64,000 nt of DNA from Gigaspora rosea (lineage: Eukaryota; Glomeromycota; Glomeromycetes; Diversisporales; Gigasporaceae): assembly GCA_003550325.1 (NCBI GenBank), contig QKWP01000048.1, forward strand, positions 349,476-413,475, given 5' to 3'. Position numbers and translations under genes: made by a program. A model generated the notes under the pieces. The model had not been told where the DNA came from. It did not search any database and worked only from the letters and a program-made list of their open reading frames with translations. Numbering within the stretch: position 1 is the stretch's first letter; each line of letters begins with the position of its first letter. Positions 21,814 through 32,778 of the stretch are shown in pieces.

Positions 21814-23585
21814 CAAAAATATGGTACAAGTGACTCTCGATATAAGAAAGTCTGCGGGTCCAACAAAAATCATTCTTATATCAAGAGTTTCTTATATAAG
21901 AGGTCTCTCGATATAAGAAAGATCTTATATAATAAAAAAAACTTTCTTATGTCAAATGTTAAAATTTTAAAATCTATAATGTATTGAGCAAATAATACTA
22001 AAGCAAACTTATGCAACTATATGTTTATAAGTAAAGTGTAATAGAGTTTAAAGTTAAGAATAAATCAGTTTGATCCAGTCTAATTTCAAAAATAAGTAGC
22101 AGCTTAAAAGATTCTATTTTTTGTTTTAATGTTCCCAAATCAGAAAATTAAATAAATGTATACGGAAAAATTAGATAAATATCTACTAGTAAGCGACTAT
22201 GTATACTTTAAAAAAATAGGATTTATACGTTGTTGTTTGAAATAAACATGTCGCTTATCTGAAATCGAACCTCAGATCATTAATTCTAAAACTCTATTAA
22301 CGCTTTTTTAATTTTGTTTTAGTCTTTAGTAAATCTATCAATTTTATTATTAGACTAAAAAACCAAGTCATATAAGGAACTAACTAATAAAATTGCATTC
22401 AAAGGTTTGAAAAAAATATACTCAAATTCAATTCACAAAGCTAAAAAAGGTTATTCGAGTCTAAATGAACAAATAACAAAATGATTCGAACTTCATATTG
22501 ACCATTAACTTTGCATATATAAATCCAGTGTTGTTTGTCTTTTTTTTGCAATACTATCCCTTACAACATCTTTTTTAAAACTACTTAATTTTTGAATAAA
22601 AGATCCATCTATACTAAATCCATTCTCTTGATTAATAAAACAAAGGATATTATTGATATTTGTAATAACCTCTTTATGAAAAATACGAACTTTAGGCTCC
22701 TCATCTTCATCTCCATTCATGATCAAGCACAGCATTAATTATTTCAGCATTACTTGGCATAGTATCCATTTCAACATTATTATCAATATTAATAAAATCG
22801 TTTGCTTGCATTGGACTAGTTATAGGAAGCTGATTAATTAGAGACTGAATTTCTGTTACAAAATCGGGGTCAGCAGCTTCTAATTGCGGTCTTGGTAAGG
22901 TAAGATCGATAAGCTCATAATTCACTGGTTCCCAAAAAGTCAAAGAAAAATAGTTACTAAGAAGAATTTCAGTTTTAATCCAACAACTACAAATTGTATC
23001 AGCAGCAACCCATTTCCATGCTTCAGCAGAAAGATCAATAGAATCTTTAATATTAAACACTGGCGCATCTTCACCAGATTCTATTGCTTCCTCATAGGCT
23101 ACGATACGGTTTTCACAAAAAAGTTTACAATAATGTGCTTTAAAACTCCAAATGATACCAGCGTCACAGGGTTGTAAGTAGGCTGTAGTATTAGAAGGAA
23201 AATAGTGAATTTTAATATTAGATAGAACGAATCCTTCTTCAAGAGTGTGTGGTGAAGCTTGATCCATTAATAAAAGAATTTTTCTCCCAGCTCGTCTCAT
23301 TTGTTCATTAAGTTTTTTGATATAATGATTGAAAATTGAGTGTTGCATCCAGGCAGAAGAGTTCCAGTAATAATAAACAGGTAATTTTGACTTGTCAATA
23401 CGTCGAATAGCACAAGGGTTTTGGTATTTGTAAATAAGTAGGGGAGGTAATTTGTCATCGCCAGTACAATTACATGTAATTAAAATCGTAATTCGATCCT
23501 TTGCTTTTTTTTTTCCACGTAAAGACCACTTGCAAGAGTTTTTTCTGGTTCGAGACGCCAGTATAAGCCTGTTTCATCACAATTA

Positions 23586-24715
23586 CAGTCGCACTCCCAT
23601 ATAATCACACCCTCAGGACTCAGAAATCTGGTGACTATGTAGAGATGTGACAATATAAATTTTTTCTATAAAATCACTTTTATATAAAAAATAAATTATA
23701 GTGAATATATAGAATTATAAAATTCGTAAGATTTAATCAAAATTCAACATCAATTTTCTCGATAACCAATAATTATAAAAGGCTCAAATTTTTTTCACAT
23801 ATAGTATCCATATTTATTTATAATATATTAAAATTTTAGCTGAATTGGATTAATAGTTCTTGAGAAATCGCTTGTATACTATAGTCAATTTTTTAAAAAA
23901 AATTGATTATCGTATACTAGCAATATTTCAAGAACTAACCACCCAATTTAGCTGAAATTTTAATATATTATAGAGGAATATCGATATTATCTATAATATA
24001 AATTTTAGCCTTTTTGAATTAATGGTTATCGAGAAAATTGATGCCAAAGTTTGATTAAGTCTTACGAATTTTTTAGAACATAAAAAATTCGTAAGACTTA
24101 ATCAAACTTTGGCATCAATTTTATCGATAACCTATAATTAAAAAAGGCTCAAAATTATTCTATAGACAATAGCTATATTCCTTTATAATATACTAAAATT
24201 TCAGCCAATTGGATTGTTAGTTCCTATGATATTGCTTGTATACGATAATTAATTTTTTTAAAAAAATAGACTATCGTTTACAATCGATTTCTCAAGAACT
24301 ATTGATCCAATTAAGCTAAAACTTTAATATCATATAAAGGAATATAAATTATATCTATGGTAAAAATTTGAGACCATTTTAATTATTGGTTATCGAGAAA
24401 ATCGATGTTGAAATTTGAATAAATCTTACGAATTTTTTGTTATACTGTTAGTAAATTCACTATTAAAAATGTGATATTATAGACAATTGTTATTATTTAA
24501 AAAGTTTTAAAATTTAAAATTGTGATTTTATAGAAAATTGTGCTTTTATAGAAATAAATTATTTATATTTGTTTGTAAAATTTGGTGATAGTGCTTATAT
24601 AGTAATTGTGACGTTATAGAAAGAAATTTAATATAAATATAATTGGGACCAAACTTTTAAGTGATTAAATAGGAAATGTGACTATGGGGGAGGTGACTAT
24701 ATGGGAGCGTGACTG
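23586..24715. mobile_element. TA-flanked nonautonomous element inserted in the Tigger transposase
   Basis: 1,130 bp with ends CAGTCGCACTCCCATATAAT and (complement of right) CAGTCACGCTCCCATATAGT, flanked by TA at 23584-23585 and 24716-24717. Deleting it with one TA makes the host read DVYNCDETGLYW across the site, so the insertion is exact. The interior is two consecutive fold-back segments (about 23705-24072 and 24085-24440). No coding sequence is present. Confidence 0.9.
23705..24440. repeat. Two adjacent fold-back segments of one family
   Basis: Each segment starts AATTCGTAAGAYTTAATC and ends with its complement (GATTAAGTCTTACGAATT or close). The internal order ATCAATTTTCTCGATAACC, AAAAGGCTC and TCAAGAACTA is mirrored in each. 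The junction near 24078 is a further short palindrome. The two are about 80% alike by eye. Confidence 0.75.
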
Positions 24716-26192
24716 TATATACATCCCGGGGATGATAATTTTTGATAACATCTTTAAGTTTATCGCGATAATGTGGAATATCATTAATCGGTGCACTAGC
24801 ACCTTCTCCTTGCTTCGTATACTCTTTAATGTGAAACCTTTTTTTAAAATTGGCGAGCCACCCTTCTGATTCCCCAAAATTATCAATATGCAGTTGTTCT
24901 GCGAATTGGAATGCTTTACATTGGATAATTGCACCAGTAATTGTTTAATGGTATGCTTCAGCTTTTGAAATCCACAAGCTTAGTATTTCTTCAAGTTGAG
25001 GATACCTAGCTAAACGATCTCGTTTAGATTTTGCTTCCTTTGAGTTAGGATCAATTGAAAGCCAGTAATTTTGTTGTTTAAGTATTTTTGAGACCGTTGA
25101 TTCACCAATATTGAACTTATTTGCAAGTTCAAGCTGAGTAAAATTACTTTTCAGCAGTTGACAAATTTCAGCCTTCTGAGCCTTTGTTAATGTGACTCGT
25201 CTCATTTTTACAGTTTCAGTTGCTTGTCCAATTGCTTTATTGATATTTTTATCACTTAATGTTCTTTTTTTAGAGGCTAAAGCTTGAGCAATCATATCAC
25301 TATTTGCTGGTAATCTACTAACTAAAGACCCATCAATTAATGACTCACTAACCAACGATTCATCAACCAAAGACCCACCAAATTCTGTCATTGTTATGCT
25401 GGTTTTGATTCAAACTAGTAAATGTAAAAAAAATAAAAAAGATAAAAAAAAAAAAAAAGGTAAACCAACTTATTTTTATGAGTCCTATGCAAAAAATTTT
25501 ACTTAAAGCTTATTCAAAACGTTTACTGTAATTGAAGGTTTTATGAAATAAAAAAAAACTTTAAACAAAAAAAAATTAAGGGCAGTTATTAGGTAAGATA
25601 ATGTTCTTTTTGTTTAAAAAAAATGATCTCAAGTCTTCTAACACAATTTTTTTGAGACAATTGTACACATAAGATCGACCTAGCTCAACTCAAAACCACT
25701 GAGCTCAACTCAAAACCAGCTCTTTTCGAGCTCTACTCTTTTTTGATTTTTTTAACTAAGTCAATGTAAGTTTAAAACATTTTTAGCATTAATTTTTTTT
25801 AATTGATCTTGCACGTTGATCCTGAATTTTGATTGGTCTATAATCACGTGCATCACATGGTTTCTTATATCGTGACTAATTTAATTAAAAGGGGTAGCCC
25901 TAAACTTTCTTATATACTATATCAAGAGTTTCTTAATAAACTTTCTTATATCAAGTGAAATTTATTAAGTTTAAATTGGGCCAAAAACTTTCTTATAAGT
26001 CAACTTTCTTATATAGAGGGTTTCTTATATTAAGAATCACTTGTATATTGAAGGCATGGATCAATACAAGTTTTAATAGTATTTATTGGAAAGTGTTTTT
26101 ACTGTTATAAAACTTAAATATAAATATGATTGTATAAGTTAAATATTACTATTAAAAGCATTTATAAATTTAAAAATATATATAATAGTAAT

Positions 26193-26731
26193 TGTAACGG
26201 CTGATGCTGATTTTGGCTGATGTTGAATATCATGTGACATTTTGGTCCGGAAATTGCAGATCGGAAAATTTCAAAACAAATATTCGTTCCGCCATAAATC
26301 GGTTATAACTCAAAAATCTTCATAAGAAACAACCTTTAGTGTTCTAACAAAAAGCTTTCCTTGAACAAATTTGCTAATACACCTGCTAACATTTGACCAT
26401 ATTGCAACCACTAACCCTAACTTAAACGAAGATAAGTTCAATGACTACCTCAACATCATCATCAAAAACCACATGACCAATGAAAAAAATTCTTTTGGTT
26501 CGTTTATGTTAGGGTTAGTGCCTAGAATTTAGAAGGTTAAAAGGTTATATAGTAAAATTGTTTAGGAAAATTTTTTGTCAGTGCACAAAATGTAATTTCT
26601 TATACAAAATTTTGAGAAATAAGCAGTTTTTGACAAATGACTGTTTGTTTTGAAATTTCCCGATCTGCAATTTCCGGACCAAAATGTCATGTGATCTTCA
26701 GCATCAGCCAAAATCAGCATCAGCCGTCACA
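26193..26731. mobile_element. 539-bp MITE with ~90-bp TIRs and 5-bp duplication
   Basis: The left end is TGTAACGGCTGATGCTG and the complement of the right TGTGACGGCTGATGCTG. Similarity continues through CATTTTGGTCCGGAAATTGC for about 90 bp. Flanks are GTAAT at 26188-26192 and 26732-26736. The superfamily is uncertain. No coding region is seen. Confidence 0.8.
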
Positions 26732-26739
26732 GTAATTAT

Positions 26740-27255
26740 AAGTATTTGTGACTATATAAAGGGGTTTAATAACAAAAAAATAGTAAACAAAAACCATATA
26801 ATTGTATAGAATTTGTAATTATATAGGAGAAGACTATAGAGAGTATTAAAATATAGTATGCTATAGTATGGTTTATACTTTTGATTCTTATTTTGTGCTT
26901 TATTATGTGAGCAAATCTATGTGAACACATATTAAAATTTGATAAAAAAGTACAAGTATATCATAATAAAAAAGAAAGTAGTAAAATGGAGTGCTATTCC
27001 TATATATATCTTTATAATATTAGGTTTAATAAAAGATTTAAGTAAGTATAAACTTTTTAAACTATTTAAAACAAATATCCACTATGCTATTTTATAAAAT
27101 TTTTAGTTAAATTTATATATATTAAAAAACTATTGTAAAATTAACAACTAAACAATAATTAGATAATTATTTAAGTAATTGTAGTAATAGTATGAACATG
27201 CAGCAATTTACAAGCATGATCAAAAGTTATTTAATTGAAAAGTATATCAATTTGC
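26740..27255. other. AT-rich spacer
   Basis: No gene. TTTGTGACTATATAAAGGGG near 26752 resembles the subterminal motif of the pogo-type MITEs and may be a fragment of one. Confidence 0.4.
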
Positions 27256-27260
27256 AAATA

Positions 27261-27446
27261 CAGTTAAACCTCTCAAAACCAATTTTGCCAAAACTGATAA
27301 TCGGTCAAATCTGATAAAAGATTAATCCACCAAGTCTGTTTCTGCTATATGAATCTAATAGTTTATAATAATTTCAAATCTGATAATCTCTCAATACTAA
27401 TACAAAACTTGTTCACTATGTATACTAGTTTTGGAAGGTTCAACTA
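27261..27446. mobile_element. Pogo-type MITE, 186 bp
   Basis: The left end is CAGTTAAACCTCTCAAAACC and the complement of the right TAGTTGAACCTTCCAAAACT; TA lies on both sides (27259-27260, 27447-27448). The ends follow the CAGT..AACCTCT pattern of pogo/Tigger. Confidence 0.6.
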
Positions 27447-27449
27447 TAT

Positions 27450-28205
27450 TAATAATTAATATTAGAGATGATGCTAAATCAGATGATTCTGAAATTCCTG
27501 TAATCACAGATACTCTTTTGAATAAACAAATTTGAAATTTGTTCTAGCTACAGTTGGTGTTAGTGTTATGGTTTTGTTTGAGTTTATATATATATTAAAC
27601 CTGAATCTACTAGAGTTATTAAAGTCTGGTTATACTCTAACTCTAATCCTAATATTAATAGAAAATTTTTTAGACTAGTAATATTAGGGTTCTATAATAA
27701 TTAGTAACATATCTCAAGTTTGTTTATGTAGAAGATAACATATTGATTATATGAATTTAGCATTATCTGAATTCAGTATTATTCTTTGATAATTAATAAT
27801 AGTACAATTAATTAGAATAATAATAAACTATATGATAAAGATTTATTTATTTTTATTTAAAACAGATAAATACTATATGATTGCTACCTGCTATAATAAT
27901 AATTTAATAATAAATAATTACAATATAGTAAAGAGGTTACAAATTAGCTCCTTTCAAATAATTATTAAATCATTTAACAATTTAATCTAACAGACTTTAA
28001 TAGAACATTTACAATATTATTTAGGCTATTTTTAATTTAAAATACAAATTAAATTGTTAATTACTATTATAATTTATAAAATAAAAATGAATTGTTAGTT
28101 GTATACATACTAAAGTTTTTAAATTTCAGCAACATCAAGTTTAAGTTAAGCAGAATCACCTTGAGATAAATCTAAATAAATAAATATTATTTTTAACTAA
28201 AATAA
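27450..28205. other. AT-rich spacer downstream of the kinase gene
   Basis: No gene is seen. The stretch is mostly A/T with no repeat that could be bounded. Confidence 0.5.
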
Positions 28206-28210
28206 AATCG

Positions 28211-28569
28211 AGTTTGCTAAAACGCACCACTGGTGCCAACACCACAATGATTTTCACCAATTATATTTTTTAAATGCAGTGTAACGTAAAGATCTTGTGT
28301 AATATAAATTTTTTGCCATTTTGCTATTTTTTTCAAAAATACCTTCTAACTCAAAATTTTATCTATGAAACCACTTTTTTTTTAAAAAAAAAAAATTCCT
28401 TGTGAAATTTCACTTTATACTATGCCTCACCCTAACCCCTAACTATTGACTCTTACTTAACATTTATTAAATTCAATTTTTGTTTATTTTTTTTGTTTAT
28501 TTTTTTATATTGATCTTCATGTTACACCACATACTGGTGTTGAACACCAGTGGTGCGTTTTAGCAAACT
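28211..28569. mobile_element. MITE at the 3' end of the kinase gene
   Basis: Inverted ends AGTTTGCTAAAACGCACCAC (28211) and GTGGTGCGTTTTAGCAAACT (to 28569) extend about 35 bp with a CACTGGTG core. No clear target duplication was found. The right end is read as the last codons and stop of the kinase frame. Confidence 0.8.
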
Positions 28570-29824
28570 TGTATAATACATTAATTAAAAATAAATAAAT
28601 GCCTTTAATTGCTTTAGAAATTGATTTTGTGCTAATAATCTTGCTAGTATATATTTCATCAGGATGCTTTGATATTGGCAATATTTTAATAACTTTATCT
28701 GCTTCTAAGAATTGCTTTTTAATTTCATTATCATTTGGACTAGCTATGTTTTTAAGCCAACTATTTATTGTTTGATAAACAGCTAAAGCATTGGGCCGAT
28801 TTTGTGGATCAGAATCCATGCATTTCTTAGCCAATTCAATATAACATTTAGGAGGTCCAGGTGCAAACTCAGGTCGTAATCCTTTGCAAATTTTGACTGC
28901 AAGTTTGGTATCAAATTCGTGGCCATCAAAAGGTCTTTGTCCAGTTGTCATTTCAGACATAATAACTCCAAACCCATAAATATCTGCTGCTTGTGTAAAC
29001 TGTTGGTCACCTGATAAAACTTCTGGTGCAACATATGGCATAACTCCATAAATATCTCCTTCAACAACTATTTCATCTGATTTTCTAGACAATCCTAAAC
29101 CTGCAATATATGCTTGTTGGTCTTGCAAAATGTTGCCACTATAAAAATCAGCATGAATGTAGTTTGCATATCTGTGAACATTATCTAACTCATCTGAAAT
29201 ATTTTTAAGTATTTCCAATTTAGTCTGCCATGTAAGGTTGCTAAAATTATTTCTTAAATATTTATAAAGACTTCCATTATTAGCATACTGAAATACCATC
29301 AAGTACTCCTTTGTTTTTGTATTTTGAGTTATGCCATATATTGCGAGCTTATTAGTATTTAATTTATATGTCATAAGACTATTGAACTTGAAATTTAAAC
29401 AACAAATTAGTTTTTTAGTTATTAGATAAATTATTAAAACAATAAATTAACTTACTTCTTTTAAAAAATCATTGTTGTTTTCCATAGAACTGGCCAACGT
29501 CTTGAGTGCAACGGTGCTGGATTGTTCACGCGATCTTTTGTAAATATCATTATTACCATCCTTAAATGTTTCAACTTTTCGAATGCCATCCAACCAGGCA
29601 GCTGAATATACAGAGCCAAATCCTCCTTTACTGATTTTTTTAATTTCTGATAATCTTTCAAATGGAATCCATTCAATCACATCTTTATACCTCACAGCTC
29701 TAAGTTGGAATGTTTTCATGCAATTGTCAATATCCTTATTTCTTCTTGTCCACCTTGTAGCTATGTCAGAGTCACATGATTGACACCATGCGGGTTGAGT
29801 GTTATCTTCACTGCAATTGCACAT
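28517..29824 (-). CDS. Tyr-kinase-like protein kinase, two exons, probable pseudokinase
   Basis: Exon 1 is 29824-29456 and exon 2 29386-28517, with a 69-nt intron starting GTAAGT. The join gives 412 residues, reading DFLKE-FNSLMTYKL as in related glomeromycete kinases. A Cys-rich N terminus (CNC, WCQSC) precedes the kinase domain (about 52-330): Gly-rich loop GGFGSVY (67-73), Lys108 in VALK, HAD at 201-203 replacing HRD, APE at 243-245, and DIYGFG at 258-263. The DFG-position motif reads GLG (219-221), so the Mg-binding Asp is absent although the catalytic Asp of HAD remains; a weak or inactive kinase is inferred. The last 17 residues (KFAKTHHWC...GVT) derive from the MITE. Cytosolic signalling is likely; the partner is unknown. 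The upstream ATG is the first in frame. Confidence 0.85.
29387..29455 (-). other. Intron of the kinase gene
   Basis: A canonical GTAAGT donor lies at 29455 on the minus strand and a TTCAAG acceptor ends at 29387. The intron falls between the beta3 Lys region and helix C/beta4, and the family-typical sequence is continuous across it. Confidence 0.85.
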
Positions 29825-29939
29825 TTTCCATATATGGACCGTCTAATTTATATGATATAATTTACAATGATTTATATTTCGCATTTGCTGTTTTAAATTT
29901 TAGTTCAAATGTAAACTTTTTATATTTACCGACTAAAAT

Positions 29940-30185
29940 AATGCGAATAAAATGAATTGTAAGTAATGGTAAATAAGTATTTATAAAGTTGTTTTGTGAT
30001 CTTGCTTTGCTGTTTTTATATAGTAAAATTATTAAATATTCTTTATACTCACACACTGAATGAAATGATTAATGCGAATGAAATGATTTGTACGTAATGG
30101 TAAATAAGTATTTATGAAGTTGTTTTGTGATCTTGTTTTGCTGTTTTTATGTAGTAAAATTATTAAATATTCTTTATACTTACGG
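29940..30185. repeat. 131-bp tandem duplication upstream of the kinase start
   Basis: AATGCGAATAAAATGAATTG (29940) recurs as AATGCGAATGAAATGATTTG (30071), followed in both by about 110 near-identical bases through TATTAAATATTCTTTATACT. A shorter third start (GGGCTAAAATAATA) lies near 30185. It sits 115-360 bp upstream of the kinase ATG, where the promoter should be. Confidence 0.8.
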
Positions 30186-30351
30186 GCTAAAATAATACAA
30201 ACAATAAATACGTATTTATAAAATTTAATTGCTGTAATAAACCAATATAAATAATAATGAATGAATGCTCTTCATGCTTACTCTCTGATAATAAAATTGT
30301 GTAAGAATTCCTGCTTTAAAAAATTACAAACATTATAATAAAAAATAAAAT

Positions 30352-30681
30352 TTACTTATTACGCCATTCCCAATATTTCTCGTTATTTTTTTCTACACCA
30401 ATTCCATAATAGTAACAAATTGCAGTTTTCCGAATTCCCATCTGATTACCTGACTCAGCAAACTTCAGATAATATTTAAATGCTTTATGCTTATCAATTT
30501 TGACTCCAATTCCTAAATTATAACAATATCCAACTTGGTACATCCCGTTAGAATTATTCATATCTGCCGATTTTTGGTAATATGTGAATGCCTTGTTTTC
30601 ATTCCTTTCAACTCCTATTCCATCATATTCATAATAATATCCAAGCAAATAATTTTTGTTTGAATCGTCTGTATCTACCAA
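30352..30681 (-). pseudogene. Sel1-repeat protein fragment
   Basis: About 109 residues hold three Sel1-like repeats: LLGYYYEYDGIGVERNENKA (1), YQVGYCYNLGIGVKIDKHKA (2) and TAICYYYGIGVEKN (3), each with the G-x-G-V and KAFxYYxKxA pattern of helical-hairpin scaffolds. The frame has no ATG: the first possible start is TTG, and an in-frame stop lies a little upstream (about 30715). It ends EWRNK. It therefore looks like a leftover of a larger gene, plausibly a kinase-Sel1 fusion of the type common in these fungi, lying 0.5 kb upstream of the kinase in the same orientation. No partner can be inferred. Confidence 0.7.
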
Positions 30682-30699
30682 TTTTTGTAATTTTTTCGT

Positions 30700-32135
30700 T
30701 TGCCATTTCGGTTTTCAAAAATGTTGGAGTTTTGGATATCTCAATTGACCTATATTATAATGCTGTACTGTTTTTTATTTATTTACTTTGTTATGCAATA
30801 ACCTAAATAATACTGGCGCAAAATTCTGCACACAATTCAGCCTACATGCATTTGCAAAATATCATTGGAAGCTACAGTGCATTCAAATTGGCAATAAATA
30901 AATAAATAAATAAATAAATATGCATATTATTGTCGTATCCGCATATACGTACGTATGACTATAAAAAAATCAAAAACAAGTTACTCTCGTTACTCTTGTT
31001 ATATATATATATATATAAATAATAATAATAACCACTCTTATTACTCTTGTTATATAAAAAAATTAATTAATACAAGTTACTCTTGTTATTTGAATTAGAC
31101 TCTCAATATTATTAAGTTACTCTATTCTTGGTTTTGAGATTTTTAAATTTTTTTTGGTTTTGAGATTTTTTCTTTAAATCAAGAGTCTTAACATTAAAAA
31201 AAAAATAAATAAATAAAAAAAAATTAAAAAAATAAATAAAAAAATTAAAAAATTAAAAAATTAAAAAAAAAATAAAAATAAATAAAAAAATAAAAATAAA
31301 AATAAAAAATAAAAAACAGAAAAAAATTTAACAAGAATAATTTTAATGAAAAAATCTCAAAAGCAAATAAAAGAGTAACTTGTATAGTGGTGCACCATAA
31401 AAAAATTGATAATCCAAATTTAAACTTTATGTTTATTTATAAATATAACATTACAAAAAAAATTTAACCATTTTAATCCATTTTCTATTTTATATTAAAA
31501 ATAAAATTATAAAAAATTTTATTGTGTTTAAATTAATCAAAGTTTCATAATTACTAGTATTAAATAAATATATTTACAAGATTAGTCTTCAGATTATCAG
31601 GTCACCAGGTTACCAAGTTATTCTTCAAGTCAATAGGCTCTTCAGGTTGAGTCTTAAAATTAAAATGTTTAAATTTTTTTGGTCTTGCAAAGTTACAATT
31701 ATCAAATATAAAAGTGTGTTATTTGGATCATGATTTCAACAAAAGGGTTTTTCATGGCCTTATATATAAAAATTCATGATTAATACACATAAATAACTTT
31801 TTTTATTTTTACATTAGTAAACTATTCAAAACAGAAATACACGTATCCAAAATGGAAATATACAATTCCAATGAAAATACAGATTCCAAAACAGAAATAC
31901 ATGTATCCAAAATGGAATATACAATTCCAAAACAGAAAATTATGATTTCAAAAAGGATTGTTTGTTTATTTATTTTGTGTAAGTAAACAAGAACATGTCA
32001 GACAAATGCAGTAAGCTACTATAATTTTCGGTGCAAAGTACCCAGGTATATTACATTCTACATAACAACAAACCTTGATTTATACCCCAAGTATATTGTA
32101 TGCATGGAGTATATTACATGGGGTATCTTGTAAAG
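30700..32135. other. Low-complexity spacer
   Basis: No gene. It holds an (AAAT)n run at 30895-30920, an (AT)n run near 31000-31017, (AAT)n near 31018-31030, and a long A-rich AAATAAAA tract at 31190-31330. Confidence 0.6.
31838..31950. repeat. Short tandem repeat with ATACACGTATCC motif
   Basis: CAGAAATACACGTATCCAAA near 31840 recurs near 31892 with CATGTATCC, and AATATACAATTCCAA near 31857 recurs near 31915. About two units of 55-58 bp. Confidence 0.65.
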
Positions 32136-32140
32136 AGCAT

Positions 32141-32340
32141 ATATGTTGTGCCTCAGATCGATCCTTGCGTCAGATTGACACTGGCCTAAATTAGATTAGG
32201 GTTAGGGTAAAATTATGGTAAAGTTAGGAGGTAGTTTAGGCCAGTTGATGCCAATCATTTAATGCTGGTCAATTGATAGTCATCTGACGTGCGTCAGATT
32301 CAATCTGACGCAAGTTTTAATCTAAGGCACAACATATATA
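32141..32340. mobile_element. Small MITE with TTGCGTCAGATTGA ends
   Basis: The left end is ATATATGTTGTGCCTCAGAT...CTTGCGTCAGATTGA. The right carries TCAATCTGACGCAAG...GGCACAACATATAT in mirror order. About 200 bp; target duplication not resolved from the AT flanks. Confidence 0.6.
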
Positions 32341-32344
32341 CTAG

Positions 32345-32770
32345 TAAAATATGAAATGTTAAAGTCCGAAGCATAATAGTTATTCAAAGTGTTGATCTAT
32401 TTATATATTTTGAAACACTGTTGGCTTAATATCACATGAGCAGAACCCAACACACACAAATTTTGGTCTATTGCTTCCCCAGTAAGTCCTCCACTACGCT
32501 AGTGCTACACTCTGGGCAATTAGCCCATAAGTAAAAAAATTTTTATTAGTAAATTGGTCTTTGATTTGTATCCAGGTCTCTTACAAAACACCACAACAAA
32601 TAGCCCTGAATATACCCGGTACAAAATCAAGGGAGTATTGATCAAGGGGGTACCAATCAAGGGCACTGAAAATTATGGTATGTGAATATAATTAATTTTT
32701 GTGTAGCAAAATATTAAGATTGAATTAGTGTAGGTAGTTCTATAGCAAATTAATGGAAGTTTTTTTTAAT
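32345..32770. other. Spacer without a gene
   Basis: No coding sequence or bounded repeat is seen; composition is slightly less AT-rich at 32440-32650. Confidence 0.4.
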
Positions 32771-32778
32771 TGATACTA

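Larger units (their letters stand above)
22505..25391 (-). pseudogene. Tigger/pogo (CENP-B-like) DDE transposase, decayed
   Basis: The protein starts at MTEFGGSLVD (25391). A CENP-B/psq HTH spans about residues 60-125 (LTKAQKAEICQLL, ELANKFNIGESTVSKIL). A Tc5-type second HTH (ESEGWLANFKKRF, SAPINDIP) runs to 24716. The DDE core has NCDETGLYW, LLLMDQASPH and YLQPCDAGII, carrying three catalytic Asp. The tail is near 22505 (TTLDLYMQS). Breaks: one in-frame TAA after KAEAYH (about 24946), a large insertion before NCDETG, a frame change at an A10 run near 23510 and another near 22710. It would cut and paste TA-flanked DNA in the nucleus. Few breaks imply moderate age; the A10 change could be an assembly error. 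Confidence 0.9.
21827..26043 (-). mobile_element. Tigger/pogo (Tc1/mariner) transposon with TIRs, carrying an insertion
   Basis: The left end reads CAAGTGACTCTCGATATAAG and the complement of the right end CAAGTGATTCTTAATATAAG; TA flanks both (21825-21826, 26044-26045). Subterminal copies of CTTATATCAAGAGTTTCTTA occur at both ends (21870-21940, 25915-26010), likely transposase-binding sites. The transposase lies on the minus strand at 22505-25391. The total is 4.2 kb, about 3.1 kb without the 1,130-bp insertion at 23586-24715. Confidence 0.9.

Noticed and set aside
32190-32215. TTAGGGTTAGGG stretch (also CCCTAACCCC near 28430)
   Set aside because: Only one to two telomere-like units; too short for an interstitial telomere, likely chance within MITEs.
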